Part shown: positions 7,950 through 17,340 of the stretch, piece by piece
How the letters are laid out: each line of letters opens with the position of its first letter
Numbering within the stretch: position 1 is the stretch's first letter
Source: Anaerolineaceae bacterium
GTDB lineage: Bacteria; Planctomycetota; Phycisphaerae; FEN-1346; JAACEH01
Assembly: GCA_011682595.1 (NCBI GenBank)
Contig: JAACEH010000035.1
Span: forward strand, 1-28,097
Length of the DNA: 28,097 nt
Direction of reading: 5' to 3'
Made by a program: the position numbers and the translations under genes
The notes under the pieces: generated by a model
The model's database searches: none
The model's input: only the letters and a program-made list of their open reading frames with translations
What the model was told of the DNA's origin: nothing

Positions 7950-10900
7950 TTGAAGCGCTCATTGATGATTCTATCGATGGTACTGACACTGACGGTCTTG
8001 GCCGGTGGTGTCGCCCTGGCCCAGGAAATGTCCGACAAGGCACACCTGGACAAAGGCATCAAATTGTACAACAACAGGAAGTACCAGGAGGCCCTCGATC
8101 ATCTCAAAGAGGTCGACTCCTCGAAGCTGGCCCGGTTCGACCAGAACAAACCGGCCCTTTACATCCGCCGAGCCCAAGAGGCCCTGGCCCAACAGAACCG
8201 GGCCACGAAACTGATGACCTCCGGCCGCCAGGCGCTGCGCGACGGGAAGTACGTTACGGCCATGATGATATTTGAGGAGGCACGCCAGGACCAGCAACAT
8301 CTTGGCGCCGCCCAGAAGAAAACACTGGAGAGCCTCATCTTTCGGGCCAAAGAAGGCGAACTCGAAGCCCGCAAACAGGTTCAGGCCATGCTGAAACAGG
8401 CCGCCGCCGATGAGGCGGAAGGCCAAACGGCCAAGGCTATCGCCGGCTACAAGGCCGTCCTTGATGCCGATGTCAACCTGCCGGCCAACGACAAGAAGAC
8501 GGCCCAGGTGCGCCTGGCCGCACTGACCGGAACTGAGCCCAAGCCCAAGCGCAAGATCAAGACCACCACTGTTGCCCAAACAAACGGCAACGGCTTGAAA
8601 CCCGTGGTCACCCCGACCACCGACGTCAAGCCGGTCGAAACAAAGCCCGCCGAGGTCAAACCGGTGGAGGTCAAGCCCGTTGAGATCAAACCGGTCGAAA
8701 CGAAGCCGGCCGAGGTCACACCGGTGAAAAAGACGCCGGCCGTCGACCTGAAGGCTCTGGCCCGTCAGGCCACGGCTGCCCGCGTGGAGGCCGAACTGGT
8801 CAAGGCCCGCCAGGCCATGGAAGACCACAACTGGACGCAGGCTTCGATGTTCTACAGCAGCGCCCTGGCCCTGGACTCTCAGAACAGCGAGGCCCGCCAG
8901 GGTAAGGTCCGGGCCGACGGGCTGGTCGGCGCGGGGCCCAAGTCGCTGCTGAAGAAGGAAAGCGACTGGATCAACATCCAGATCCAGCAGACCAAGGCCA
9001 AGGTCCGCGAGGACCTGAACAAGGCCTCTTTCCAGAAGGCCGAAGCCACCGAGCCGCAAGACTACAACGAGGCCATCACCTACCTGCGTGACGCCAGGCG
9101 GCTGATCAAGCAGAACCGCTACCTGAGCCCGCAGTTGCGCGAGGACCTCAGCGAAGAGGTGGCTGTGCTCTGGGCGGCCATCGGCCAGGCCAAAACCGAA
9201 CGCATCAGGGAGAGCCAGGACTACCAGCAACGCGAAATCGCGGACCGCATCAAGAACCGCGAACAGCGCGACCGGATGAACCGCGAACGGCAGATCAAGA
9301 GCCTCTGGACCATGTCCCGGCAGTACAGCGACATCCGCCAGTACAAGAAAGCCGCCGAGGTGCTGGAGCAACTGCTGGTGGGGTCGATCCTCAGAACGAG
9401 CGGGCCCGGCGTTTCCGCGACGACTGCATGTACTGGGCCGGGCTGTCGAAGTCAATCGACGTTCGCGTGGATCGCTACCAGGAAGGCAAGAAAAGCCTTC
9501 GCGACGTCGAAGAGTCAGTCATCCCCTGGTACGACATCTACATTTTCCCCGAGGCCCGCCAGTGGCAGGAACTGACCCGCCGCCGCCTGAAAATGGTCGC
9601 CTCCAGCCAGGGCGAAAGTGACGCGGTCATCGAGACCCGCCGCCGCCTGAGCCAGAAGGGGCTGGTCAACGGCGAGGACTGGTCGATCCATCTCAGCCTG
9701 ACCGACACCACGCTGACCAATGTCCTGGACTTCATCCGCGAAGTTGCCCGGGCCAGGCCCCGTGAGATCAACATCCTGATCGACCGCCGCGGCATCGAGG
9801 ACGCCGGTATTGACCTCGAAGAAACCCTGAACCTCGACCAGAAGGACATCTCGGTCAAGCAGGCCCTGAGAATGGTCCTCGGCGACGATCTGGACTATGT
9901 TATCCAGGACGATGGAACGGTTCTGATCTCGGCCCGCGAGAAGCTCAACGAAAACCTGCCGGTGAGAACCTACTTCGTGATGGACCTGATCACCCCGATT
10001 CCCGACTTCGGCCGCACGGTGCCGCGGATGCGGCTAAGCGAAGCCATCGACCAGGGCGGTGACGGCGGGGGCGGCGGTGGCATCTTCGACGACGATGACG
10101 ATGACGATGAGGAAACTGTCGGCACCGAACTGCTGCAGCAGTTGATCGAACGGACTGTCCGATCAACCGAGCCCTGGGAGAGCATGGGCGGCCGGGCGAC
10201 CATCGAGTTCTACGAGAAGAGCGGCCTGATGATCGTCAGCCAGACCGCCGACGGTCACCGCAAGCTGAGCAGCCTCCTGGATTCGCTGCGACGCGAACGG
10301 GCCATCATGGTCTCGGTCGAGGCCCGCTTCATCACCGTGACCGACGCTTTCCTGAACGACCTGACGCTCGACTTCGACGTGGTCTGGAACCAGAGCGGCC
10401 GTCGGCGTGACGCGGGCAGCTTCGTCAATCCCGGCAGCATGGCCACGGGCGGAGCATTTGACACCCTGCCGTTCCTGCAAGCGCCGCCCGCTATTGCCCC
10501 GAGTGCCGCCAATATTGCAGCCGGATTATATCCCGGCACCGTCGGGCGGTCGACAAATCCGATTATTATCAACTCGACATCCTCGAACGGCCAGGGCGTC
10601 AACACCCTGATGCCGGCCCTGGCCGGGTTCGGCTCTCCCTTCGCCTGGGGGGCCGGTGAAGGTGGCATGGCTATCTCCGGCGTTATTCTCGGCGACATCC
10701 AGGTTGGCTTCCTGATCCGGGCCATCCAGGCCGACCGCCGGTCGACCACGCTCTTCTCGCCCAGGCTGACCCTCTGGAACGGTCAGCGGGCCTGGCTCGC
10801 CGACGGAACACGCTTCGGGTTTGTCGGCGACCTCGAACCGGTCGTCGCCGAAGCCGCCGTCGCCTGGGACCCGACCATCCAGTATATCACCGCCGGGGCC

Positions 10901-11314
10901 CTGCTCGACGTCAAGGCCACCGTCAGTGCCGATCGCCGCTATGTCCATCTTGACCTGCGGCCGCAGGTGACGCAGACTCCGACCTTCCGCAGCGTGCCCG
11001 TCACGGCCGCAACACCGGCCCTCGGTATCGCAACCGCGACCATCGAGGTCCCGACCGTCCGCATCACCGAGCTGCAGACCAGCGTCAGTATTCCCGACGG
11101 CGGCACGCTGATGATCGGCGGCATGAAACTGTTCGAGGAGCACGACGTCGAGTCCGGCGTGCCGGTGCTCAGCAAGGTCCCGATCCTGAAGCGACTGTTC
11201 ACCAACCGCGGCCTGAAGCGAGGCCATTCGAACATGCTGATCCTCATCAAGCCGACCATCATCATCCAGAGCGAAGAGGAAGCTAAACTCGGCACCGACG
11301 AGTGGACAAGCTGA
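7950..11314 (+). CDS. TPR-secretin (PilQ/GspD-like outer-membrane channel), one frame break
   Basis: A secretin that should form the outer-membrane pore for the pilus-like machine. A signal peptide (residues 1-24, ending GGVALA) is followed by TPR-like helices (IKLYNNRKYQEALDHL), a Lys-Pro-Val-Glu repeat linker (about 225-263), a second TPR/coiled-coil part (SQDYQQREIADRIKNREQ), an N-domain (LTDTTLTNVLDFIREVARA, with DISVKQALRMVLGDDLDYVI) and the secretin core ending VPVLSKVPILKRLF. The family usually has Gly where this has the Lys of ILK. A run of Gly then Asp (GGGGGGIFDDDDDDD, 10063-10113) interrupts the N-domain region. The frame breaks at the G run 9380-9383. The protein continues in the other frame as VDPQNERARRFRDDCMYWAG, so one missing G would restore LLVGVDPQNERA. 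This looks like a homopolymer error. About 1120 residues; closed by the terminator at 11338. Confidence 0.85.
8622..8739 (+). repeat. Lys-Pro-Val-Glu repeat linker in the secretin
   Basis: About 39 codons encode an imperfect five-residue repeat of the type VKPVE/TKPAE (for example DVKPVETKPAEVKPVEVK). The DNA repeats are degenerate at third positions, so the repeat is kept at protein level. It joins two TPR-rich parts in the periplasm and is probably an extended, rigid spacer of the kind seen in TonB-like Pro-Lys regions. Confidence 0.8.
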
Positions 11315-11337
11315 TACGCGAAGTAAGCAAACTACAG

Positions 11338-11375
11338 GGAGCCGGCTCCATATCTGGAACCGGCTCCTTCTTTTT
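11338..11375 (+). terminator. rho-independent terminator of the secretin gene
   Basis: A 13-bp stem with one mismatch (GGAGCCGGCTCCA with TGGAACCGGCTCC), a 4-base loop and the tail TTCTTTTT begin 23 bases after the stop codon. It marks the end of the pilus-like cluster and separates it from the membrane protein gene at 11496. Confidence 0.9.
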
Positions 11376-11495
11376 GCGGCCGCCCCACCGCGAGATTGGC
11401 CCACGGCCCCGGCCGCCGAAGCCCCCGCGGAGTTGCAGGTACGAATTCTGTGGCCAAGCACACGGTCTCTGGCCGATTCTTCTTACGAGCGCTTC

Positions 11496-12140
11496 ATGAG
11501 CACACTGGTGGTCTGCATTTTCGCCGAATTCGCCTGCCTGGCACTCCTGGTGCCGGGACTGGCCATGCTGCGCCGAAATGTGCGAAGCAGGCTCTTTGTG
11601 GCTGTCGCCATCCCCGTGCTGGCGACGTTGCCGCTCCTGGCCGCCGTCCGTCTCGAGTTGATCTCCTCCTCCTATCTCTCGGTAAGCGGGGCCATCCACC
11701 TGCTGCTCAGGGCCCAGGCACTGGCCATTGTCTTTTCGCTGGCCCTCGGCGGCGCCGCTGCACTGCTGAGTCGCCGCTGGCCATTTGGCGGGTCTGCCGC
11801 GGTCAGTGTCCTGGCCATGCTCCTGCTGGCCTCCCCCGCCTGGGGCGACGTCTTGTTGCGACTGGACAACAAAACCCTCCAGGCCGCCGCCGCTCGATGG
11901 CTCGTTGCACCCAACCCCCTCTTCACGATCGCCCGACTGGCCAACTACGACTGGACACACGACGACACGCTGTACAACATGACGCGAATTGCCGAAGACT
12001 TCGTCTTTGCGCCCTCTGCCTTGTCCGTCCTGCTGATTGCCTACGCCGCCGTGGGCCTGGTCACCGCCCTGCTGGCCGGCCTCTTGCGCCAGAGAGGATG
12101 CCCCGCCGAGTACCTGCTCAGCCCCGGCGAACGACTGTAG
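11496..12140 (+). CDS. small polytopic membrane protein, unrecognised
   Basis: A 214-residue, very hydrophobic protein with about five or six membrane helices: residues 1-23 (from STLVVCIFAEFACLALLVPG), two further helices to about residue 90, one around VSVLAMLLLASPAWG, and one or two near the C-terminus (LSVLLIAYAAVGLVTALLAG). A polar loop (NPLFTIARLANYDWTHDDTLY) carries most of the charged and aromatic residues and probably faces the periplasm. The frame is open from a TTG at 11433, but I prefer the ATG at 11496 since it begins directly with the first helix; the binding site is weak in both cases. The gene has no sequence motif that I can name. It is 181 bases from the phosphatidyltransferase gene, so co-transcription is uncertain. 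An ABC-2 permease-like origin is possible but not shown. Confidence 0.55.
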   Translation: MSTLVVCIFAEFACLALLVPGLAMLRRNVRSRLFVAVAIPVLATLPLLAAVRLELISSSYLSVSGAIHLLLRAQALAIVFSLALGGAAALLSRRWPFGGSAAVSVLAMLLLASPAWGDVLLRLDNKTLQAAAARWLVAPNPLFTIARLANYDWTHDDTLYNMTRIAEDFVFAPSALSVLLIAYAAVGLVTALLAGLLRQRGCPAEYLLSPGERL

Positions 12141-12242
12141 TCGCGGCGACCGCACACCTTGCGCTTCCGCCCCCCCCGGCCCGCACTTTGCAGCCGCCTC
12201 CAGTTTTTCGCACAGAGTCTGGTCTTTCGGCCGACGCTCTTG

Positions 12243-12248
12243 TATAGT
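12243..12248 (+). promoter_or_regulatory. possible -10 box (TATAGT) before the phosphatidyltransferase gene
   Basis: TATAGT is a 5/6 match to the -10 consensus, about 75 bases before the GTG start at 12322. No good -35 hexamer stands 16-18 bases upstream, so this is a weak call. Confidence 0.25.
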
Positions 12249-12321
12249 GCCTTCCAGCGCGGCGCAGCCGGCGGTCCGGCGACCGGCCTGCCGCCATCGG
12301 AACCCCGTACCGAGGTGACCA

Positions 12322-12942
12322 GTGTCCGCCAAGGCCAGGTACATGCTCGTCCAATATATCACCGTGGCCCGCGTGCCGCTGGCCGCTGCAGCGGCAATCC
12401 TGCTCTACTTCGACTTCGCCGGCCCGCGGACGCCGGCGGCCTATGTCGTCGTCGGACTGCTGGTCGTCTGTGAACTCACCGACCTCTTCGACGGTCTCCT
12501 GGCACGCCACCTGAACGTCTCCAGCCGGTTCGGGTCGCTGTTCGATCCCTACTGCGACTCGGTCTCGCGAATCGTCATCTTCTTCGGCCTGGCCGCAGCC
12601 GGAATCTGCCCCTTCTGGCTCTTCCTGTTGCTGGCCCTTCGCGACATCTCGGTGGCTTACATTCGCATCATGTGCATCCTCTCCGACAGACCCGTCTCGG
12701 CCCGCCTGAGCGGCAAGACCAAGGCCCTGGTCCAGGGCCTCGGGGCCATCCTGCTGGCAGCCATCTTCGCCTTCGTCGAACTGCCCGACGGGGCCATGCG
12801 CCTGCTGAACTTCGACGTGCCGCCGGTGGCCTGGATCCTCAAGGCCGCCATCCTCATGATCGCCGGCGTCACCCTGTGGAGCCTGGTGGACTACTTCGCC
12901 GCCGCCCGCGTCGCGTCGCCCCCCGACCCCCGGCCCGAATAG
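12322..12942 (+). CDS. CDP-alcohol phosphatidyltransferase family protein
   Basis: This membrane enzyme family transfers a phosphatidyl group from CDP-diacylglycerol to an alcohol such as glycerol-3-phosphate, serine or inositol-phosphate. The 206-residue product has the full family signature between residues 54 and 79: D54, D57-G58, A61-R62, G71, D75 and D79 (DGLLAR, eight residues, G, three, D, three, D), the Mg-binding active site. About six membrane helices surround it. GTG at 12322 is taken as start because a GAGGTG lies just upstream and the frame then begins SAKARYMLVQYITVARVPL, a usual N-terminus for PgsA-like members. Substrate cannot be read from the sequence; PgsA (phosphatidylglycerophosphate synthase) is the nearest guess. 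The next gene starts 48 bases after its stop. Confidence 0.88.
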   Translation: MSAKARYMLVQYITVARVPLAAAAAILLYFDFAGPRTPAAYVVVGLLVVCELTDLFDGLLARHLNVSSRFGSLFDPYCDSVSRIVIFFGLAAAGICPFWLFLLLALRDISVAYIRIMCILSDRPVSARLSGKTKALVQGLGAILLAAIFAFVELPDGAMRLLNFDVPPVAWILKAAILMIAGVTLWSLVDYFAAARVASPPDPRPE

Positions 12943-12990
12943 TCCATCGAAAGTGCGGTATTGGGCATCCGCAGGAAAGGATGCGGTGGC

Positions 12991-13221
12991 ATGAAAATAC
13001 AAATAATCGGCGCGGGCTGCGAAAAATGTCGGCTCCTGGCCGCCAATGCCGACCAGGCCGCCCGCGAGCTGAGACTGGACTTCGAGCTGGTCAAGGTAAC
13101 CGACCCGGCCGAGATCATGGCCCTGGCCGTCCTCCTCACCCCGGCCCTGGCCGTGGACGGCGAGGTCAAACTGGCCGGTCGGGCGGCCAGCGTCGAGGAA
13201 CTGAAAACACTGTTGGCCTGA
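12991..13221 (+). CDS. arsE: ArsE-like small thioredoxin-fold protein
   Basis: A 76-residue protein of the redox-active disulfide (thioredoxin_3) type: MKIQIIGAG then C10-E-K-C13, and later LLTPALAVDGEVKLAGR, the cis-Pro and glycine turn of the fold. It is cytoplasmic and should pass electrons or bind thiophilic metalloids through its CxxC. ATG at 12991 gives the compact domain; an upstream in-frame TTG at 12961 would add ten unneeded residues, and GGAAAGG lies 10 bases before the ATG. The two genes behind it are ArsF-like and ArsG-like, which is the order of the arsEFG cluster linked to aromatic arsenical resistance. The symbol rests on this order; alone it could be any thioredoxin_3 protein. 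Confidence 0.75.
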   Translation: MKIQIIGAGCEKCRLLAANADQAARELRLDFELVKVTDPAEIMALAVLLTPALAVDGEVKLAGRAASVEELKTLLA

Positions 13222-13222
13222 C

Positions 13223-13249
13223 GGCGACCTCTCACACCGGGAGGTCGTC
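13223..13249 (+). other. hairpin between arsE-like and arsF-like genes
   Basis: GGCGACCTC pairs with GAGGTCGTC (nine pairs, one wobble) around a 9-base loop. It starts just after the arsE-like stop and ends 5 bases before the AGGGAAGG binding site of the next gene. No T-run follows, so an mRNA-processing or translation-tuning role is more likely than termination. Confidence 0.45.
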
Positions 13250-13270
13250 CTGTAGGGAAGGCTTAAGCTC

Positions 13271-13720
13271 TTGAAGCCCCGGACCATCATTACGGTTGCC
13301 CTGCTGGCCTTCGTCGCGGTCAGCGTGGCGGCGGCTATTCTCCGCGAGTCTCGCGGCCGCGACGACCAGCCGCTGGTCGAACCCGACGGCTTCGTGGTCT
13401 ACTATTTCCACGGCCCCCAGCGCTGCCGAACCTGCCTGACCATCCAATCCTGCTGGCGCGAGGCGGTCGACGAGGGGTTCCCCGAGGCGATTCGCGACGG
13501 CCGATTGCGACGCCAGGCAATCAACTTCCTGGCCCCTGAATCAGCCCGCTTCGTCCCCCGCTACCGCATCGAATCGCTCAGCATCGTCGTGGCCGAGGTG
13601 CGTAACGGCCGGCCCCGACGGCAGAAAAACCTGGGCGCAATCTGGGACTACCGGGACGATCGCCCCGGGATGGTCGAGTACATTCGCAGCCAAGTGGCCG
13701 CTTTTATGGAGGGCAAGTGA
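13271..13720 (+). CDS. arsF: ArsF-like membrane-anchored CxxC protein
   Basis: A 149-residue protein with an N-terminal anchor helix (residues 6-24, IITVALLAFVAVSVAAAIL) and an exported domain that starts VVYYFHGPQRCRTCLTI, with cysteines C52 and C55 plus C61. The layout of YFHG, RC..C and a late NLGAIWDYRDD segment matches the family named nitrophenyl compound nitroreductase subunit ArsF. The start is a TTG: AGGGAAGG lies 9 bases upstream, and an in-frame TAG shortly before it rules out earlier starts. Its stop overlaps the arsG-like start by one base (TGATG), so the two are translationally coupled. It probably relays electrons between the ArsG-like membrane protein and a periplasmic or bound substrate; this is inferred from the cysteines and membrane anchoring. 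Confidence 0.75.
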   Translation: MKPRTIITVALLAFVAVSVAAAILRESRGRDDQPLVEPDGFVVYYFHGPQRCRTCLTIQSCWREAVDEGFPEAIRDGRLRRQAINFLAPESARFVPRYRIESLSIVVAEVRNGRPRRQKNLGAIWDYRDDRPGMVEYIRSQVAAFMEGK

Positions 13721-14415
13721 TGCCGCCGCCGAGCGTCTTGCTTGAGGCCCTCTGGCTTGGGCTGCTGACGGCCATGCTGCCCTGCGTCCTGACCCAGAAC
13801 GTCACGGCCGTCAGCTACCTGGCCGCCCGCCTGGGTCGCCCCCGACAAAGCCTGCTCTGCGGCGCTTGCTACATTGCCGGTCGCGCCGCGGCCTATGTCG
13901 CGATTGCCGCCCTGTGTGTCGGCACGGCAATTTCGATTCCGCGGATCTCGGTCTTTCTCCAGCGCTATCTGAACACCGCCAGCGGGCCGATCCTGATCCT
14001 GGCCGGCATGGTTATTCTGGAGTTGATCCCCTTGCACCTGCCCGGTCCCACGGTCAGCCAGTCGCTGCAAGGAAGAGTCGGCCGCGGCAGCCCGCTGGCG
14101 GCCGGCCTGCTGGGACTGTTGCTGGCCCTGTGTTTCTGTCCGCCCGTGGCGGCCATGTTTTTCGGGGGGCTGATCCCCCTGGCCATCGAACACCGCAGTC
14201 CGCTGCTTTTGCCCTTAGCCTTCGCTCTGGGCACGGCCCTGCCGGCCTCGCTTCTGGCGGTGCTGATCGTTCTGGGCGTCAAGTGGCTGGCCGTTGCCCT
14301 GGACCGCCTCCGCCAGTTCGAGCGCTGGGCCCGCCGGGCGACCGGCCTGGTCTTCATCCTGGTCGGCATCTACTACTGCTTGGTCTACATCTTCGGCGTA
14401 TTTGAAGTCACCTGA
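13720..14415 (+). CDS. arsG: ArsG-like DsbD/CcdA-type permease
   Basis: A 231-residue membrane protein with about six helices and the two cysteine sites of the DsbD/CcdA fold: ML-P-C22-V near the N-terminus, and LLALCFCPPVAAMFFGGLIPLA (C138, C140) in the middle, each next to prolines. Such proteins carry electrons from cytoplasmic thioredoxin across the membrane. The closest named group, by gene order and sequence style, is the ArsG aromatic arsenical efflux/thiol transporter family. The ATG at 13720 shares its A with the arsF-like stop, and GGAGGG lies 6 bases upstream. No arsR, arsC, arsM or acr3 gene is near, so the arsenic link depends only on family resemblance; a general thiol-reduction role (CcdA-like) is the main alternative. 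Confidence 0.78.
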   Translation: MPPPSVLLEALWLGLLTAMLPCVLTQNVTAVSYLAARLGRPRQSLLCGACYIAGRAAAYVAIAALCVGTAISIPRISVFLQRYLNTASGPILILAGMVILELIPLHLPGPTVSQSLQGRVGRGSPLAAGLLGLLLALCFCPPVAAMFFGGLIPLAIEHRSPLLLPLAFALGTALPASLLAVLIVLGVKWLAVALDRLRQFERWARRATGLVFILVGIYYCLVYIFGVFEVT

Positions 14416-14467
14416 CACTACAACGCAACTTCCTTCGGCGGGGCCGGATAACTTTCTTGCCATGTGG

Positions 14468-14535
14468 CACGGCCGGTCTTGTCCGGCCGTGGGTGAATGC
14501 TCCAAGGCTCTCGCCACGGCGGGCGAGCCCCGCCG
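14468..14535. repeat. two palindromic hairpin elements between arsG and clpB
   Basis: CACGGCCGG-6 bases-CCGGCCGTG (14468-14491) and CGGCGGG-5 bases-CCCGCCG (14517-14535) are both perfect stems. They lie where two genes converge (arsG-like on plus, clpB on minus) and could serve either transcript. No T-run follows in either direction. They resemble in form the hairpins at 19789-19979 and 25252-25358. The remainder of 14416-14651 shows nothing else. Confidence 0.65.
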
Positions 14536-14651
14536 CGGGCACACATCGCTGGTGTTCCAGGCAGTTGGACATGGGGGGGGCCAAGAGTGGCCGAGTTTGC
14601 CGCCATGCACCGGCCTGCACGGCGCCCGTGGACGCACCGCGAGGCCGAGCC

Positions 14652-17240
14652 CTACATTTCCCTCGCCTCGAAGGTCAGCTTCTCGCCGTCGCAGTCGGCC
14701 ACGATGGTCGATCCCGGCGGAAACTCTCCGGCCAGGATCTTCTGGGCCAGCGGGTTCTCGACCAGTTGCTGAATGGCCCGCTTCAGGGGCCGCGCTCCGT
14801 AGACCGGGTCGTAACCGAACTCGCTGATCAGGTCTCTCGCCTTGTCGGTCACCTCGAGTTTGTATTGCTGCTCGGCCAGTCGCCGCCCGAGCAGGTCGAG
14901 TTGCAGCCGCACGATCTCGGCCAGTTGTTCGGGCCGCAGGCTCTCGAAGAGAATCACCTCGTCGATGCGGTTCAGGAACTCCGGCCGCAGAGTGGCCCGC
15001 AGCAGGTCCTTGACCCTGGCCTCGATCTCCCAGGCCGGGGCGCCCTGGTCGCCCATCTGCTGGATCTCCTGGCTGCCCATGTTGCTGGTCATGATGACCA
15101 CCGTGTTCTTGAAGTCGACCGTTCGCCCGTGGCCGTCGGTCAGCCGCCCGTCGTCGAGAATCTGCAGCAGAATGTTGAAGACGTCGGCGTGGGCCTTCTC
15201 GATCTCGTCCAGCAGGATGACCGAGTAGGGTCGCCGCCGGACGGCCTCGGTCAGCCGCCCGCCTTCCTCGTAGCCGATGTACCCCGGCGGGGCACCGATC
15301 AGCCGGGCCACGCTGTGCCGCTCCATGTACTCGCTCATGTCCAGGCGGATCAGGGCCTCCTCGTTGTCGAACAGGAACTCGGCCAGGGCCTTCGACAGTT
15401 CGGTCTTGCCGACGCCGGTCGGGCCCAGGAACAGGAACGACCCCGTAGGCCGCCGCGGGTCCTGCAGCCCGGCCCGGCTGCGACGCACCGCGTTGGCCAC
15501 CGCCGTCACCGCCTCGTCCTGGCCGATCACGCGGCCGTGCAGACGCTCCTCTATCTTCAGCAACTTCTCGCGCTCGCCCTCCAGCATCCTGGCCACCGGA
15601 ATGCCGGTCCAGCGGGCCACCACCTGGGCGATGTCCTCGGCCTCGACCTGCTCGCGGAGCATCGCTCCTTCGCCGCGGACCTCCTCCACCCGGGCCTCGG
15701 CCTCGGCGAGCCTGGTCTCCAGTTCGGGAATCTCTCCGTAGGTCAGCCGGGCCGCTTCCTCGAGCCGGCCTTCCCGCTGGGCAAGTTCGGCCTCGCTGCG
15801 GGCCTGTTCGATCTGCTCGCGCAGGGCGCTCTCCTTCTGGTGGAGCGATTTCTCACGCTCCCACCGCGCCGTCAGGGCGTGCTCGTTCTCCTGGAGGTCG
15901 GCCAGACGCTTCTGGAGATCCTCCAGACGTTTGCGGCTGGCCTGGTCGGTCTCCTTGCCCAGGGCCTGGCGCTCCATCTCCAGTTGCAGCCTCTGGCGCC
16001 GCACGGCGTCGATCTCCGCGGGCATGCTGTCGTTCTCGATCCGCAACCGGCTGGCCGCCTCGTCCATCAGGTCAATCGCCTTGTCCGGCAGAAAACGGTC
16101 CGCAATGTAACGGTGGCTCAGCGTCGCCGCCGCCACCAGGGCCCCGTCGGTAATCCGCACCTGGTGATAAACTTCGTAACGCTCCTTCAGCCCGCGCAGA
16201 ATACCGATCGTGTCCTCGACCGTCGGCTCGCCGACACGGACCGGCTGGAACCGCCGCTCCAGGGCCGCATCCTTCTCGATGTGCTCGCGGTACTCGTCCA
16301 GCGTGGTCGCCCCGACACAACGCAACTCGCCGCGGGCCAGGGCGGGCTTCAGCAGGTTCGAGGCGTCGACCGCCCCCTCGGCCGCCCCGGCTCCCACCAC
16401 GGTGTGCAACTCGTCGATGAACAGGACGACCCGGCCGTCGGACTCGGTAACTTCCTGGATGACCGCCTTGAGCCGGTCCTCGAATTCGCCGCGATATTTG
16501 GCCCCGGCCAGCAAGGCCCCCATGTCCAGGGCCACCACGCGTTTGTCCTTGAGGCTCGAGGGCACGTCGCCGGCCACGATCCGCTGGGCCAGGCCCTCGA
16601 CGATGGCCGTCTTGCCGACCCCGGGCTCGCCGATCAGCACGGGATTGTTCTTCGTCCGACGCGACAGCACCTGGATGACCGAGCGGACCTCCTCGTCGCG
16701 GCCGATCACCGGATCGAGCTTGCCCCGCCGGGCCAGTTCCACCAGGTCGCGGCTGTAACGCTCCAGGGCCTGGTACTTGTCCTCGGGATTCTGGTCGGTC
16801 ACCCTCTGGCCGCCGCGGATTTCCTTCAAGGCCTGCAGCACGCGGTCGCGGTCGACGGCGCTGAGTCGCAGTATCTCGGCAACAGGTGACTTGACCTCGA
16901 TCAGGGCCAGCAGCAGATGCTCGGTCGAGACATACTCGTCCTTGAGGGTGTCGGCTTCCTTCTGGGCCTGGTCCAGCAGGCGGGCCAGTTCGCCCGACAT
17001 GGCCACGTCGCCCGACTGTTCGGGCAGCCGAGCCAACTCCGCCTCGACCATCCGGGCCACCTGCCGGGCGTTGCCGCCCCCGGCCTTGGCCAGCAGCGAG
17101 CGCACGATGCCCGCCTGGTCGCCCAGCAGCACGCTCATCAGGTGCAGCGGCCCGACCTCCGGGTGCTTGCGCGAGTCGGCCAACTGGTGTGCCGCCGCCA
17201 GCGACTCCTGCGCTCGAACAGTGTAACGGTTAAGTTGCAT
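14652..17240 (-). CDS. clpB: ATP-dependent disaggregase ClpB
   Basis: ClpB is the Hsp100 ring ATPase that pulls single proteins out of aggregates together with DnaK. The 862-residue product has the full family length and order: N-domain with two Clp repeats (residues 1-145), AAA-1 with Walker A GEPGVGKT (about 204-211) and [14 protein letters not shown], the long coiled-coil M-domain (about 400-530, [17 protein letters not shown] and neighbours), and AAA-2 with Walker A GPTGVGKT (about 605-612), [11 protein letters not shown] and sensor-2 [10 protein letters not shown]. The M-domain separates it from ClpA and ClpC. The start ATG at 17240 has GGGAGG 9 bases upstream on the coding strand. It follows dnaK on the same strand with 174 bases between, including the dnaK terminator and a second hairpin, so it probably has its own promoter; none was clear to me. 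Confidence 0.97.
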   Translation of the reverse strand: MQLNRYTVRAQESLAAAHQLADSRKHPEVGPLHLMSVLLGDQAGIVRSLLAKAGGGNARQVARMVEAELARLPEQSGDVAMSGELARLLDQAQKEADTLKDEYVSTEHLLLALIEVKSPVAEILRLSAVDRDRVLQALKEIRGGQRVTDQNPEDKYQALERYSRDLVELARRGKLDPVIGRDEEVRSVIQVLSRRTKNNPVLIGEPGVGKTAIVEGLAQRIVAGDVPSSLKDKRVVALDMGALLAGAKYRGEFEDRLKAVIQEVTESDGRVVLFIDELHTVVGAGAAEGAVDASNLLKPALARGELRCVGATTLDEYREHIEKDAALERRFQPVRVGEPTVEDTIGILRGLKERYEVYHQVRITDGALVAAATLSHRYIADRFLPDKAIDLMDEAASRLRIENDSMPAEIDAVRRQRLQLEMERQALGKETDQASRKRLEDLQKRLADLQENEHALTARWEREKSLHQKESALREQIEQARSEAELAQREGRLEEAARLTYGEIPELETRLAEAEARVEEVRGEGAMLREQVEAEDIAQVVARWTGIPVARMLEGEREKLLKIEERLHGRVIGQDEAVTAVANAVRRSRAGLQDPRRPTGSFLFLGPTGVGKTELSKALAEFLFDNEEALIRLDMSEYMERHSVARLIGAPPGYIGYEEGGRLTEAVRRRPYSVILLDEIEKAHADVFNILLQILDDGRLTDGHGRTVDFKNTVVIMTSNMGSQEIQQMGDQGAPAWEIEARVKDLLRATLRPEFLNRIDEVILFESLRPEQLAEIVRLQLDLLGRRLAEQQYKLEVTDKARDLISEFGYDPVYGARPLKRAIQQLVENPLAQKILAGEFPPGSTIVADCDGEKLTFEAREM

Positions 17241-17270
17241 GGCTTATGTCCTCCCCCCCGGTTGTCTTTC

Positions 17271-17299
17271 GTAGGGGCGCCCCTTGCGGGTGCCCCTAC
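17271..17299. repeat. 12-bp hairpin in the clpB leader
   Basis: GTAGGGGCGCCC pairs with GGGTGCCCCTAC (one G-T wobble) around the loop CTTGC, 31 bases before the clpB start. It has no T-run. The same CTTGC loop occurs in the hairpin at 19789-19811, so it may be a member of the dispersed palindrome family, here inside a 5' leader. Confidence 0.6.
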
Positions 17300-17340
17300 A
17301 TTCATGTTCGTCAGGTTCGCCGGGCCGCCCGCCGGGCGTG

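Noticed and set aside
13223..13249. Terminator between arsE-like and arsF-like genes
   Set aside because: A hairpin exists but has no T-run, and the next binding site follows within a few bases; the trio is more likely one operon.
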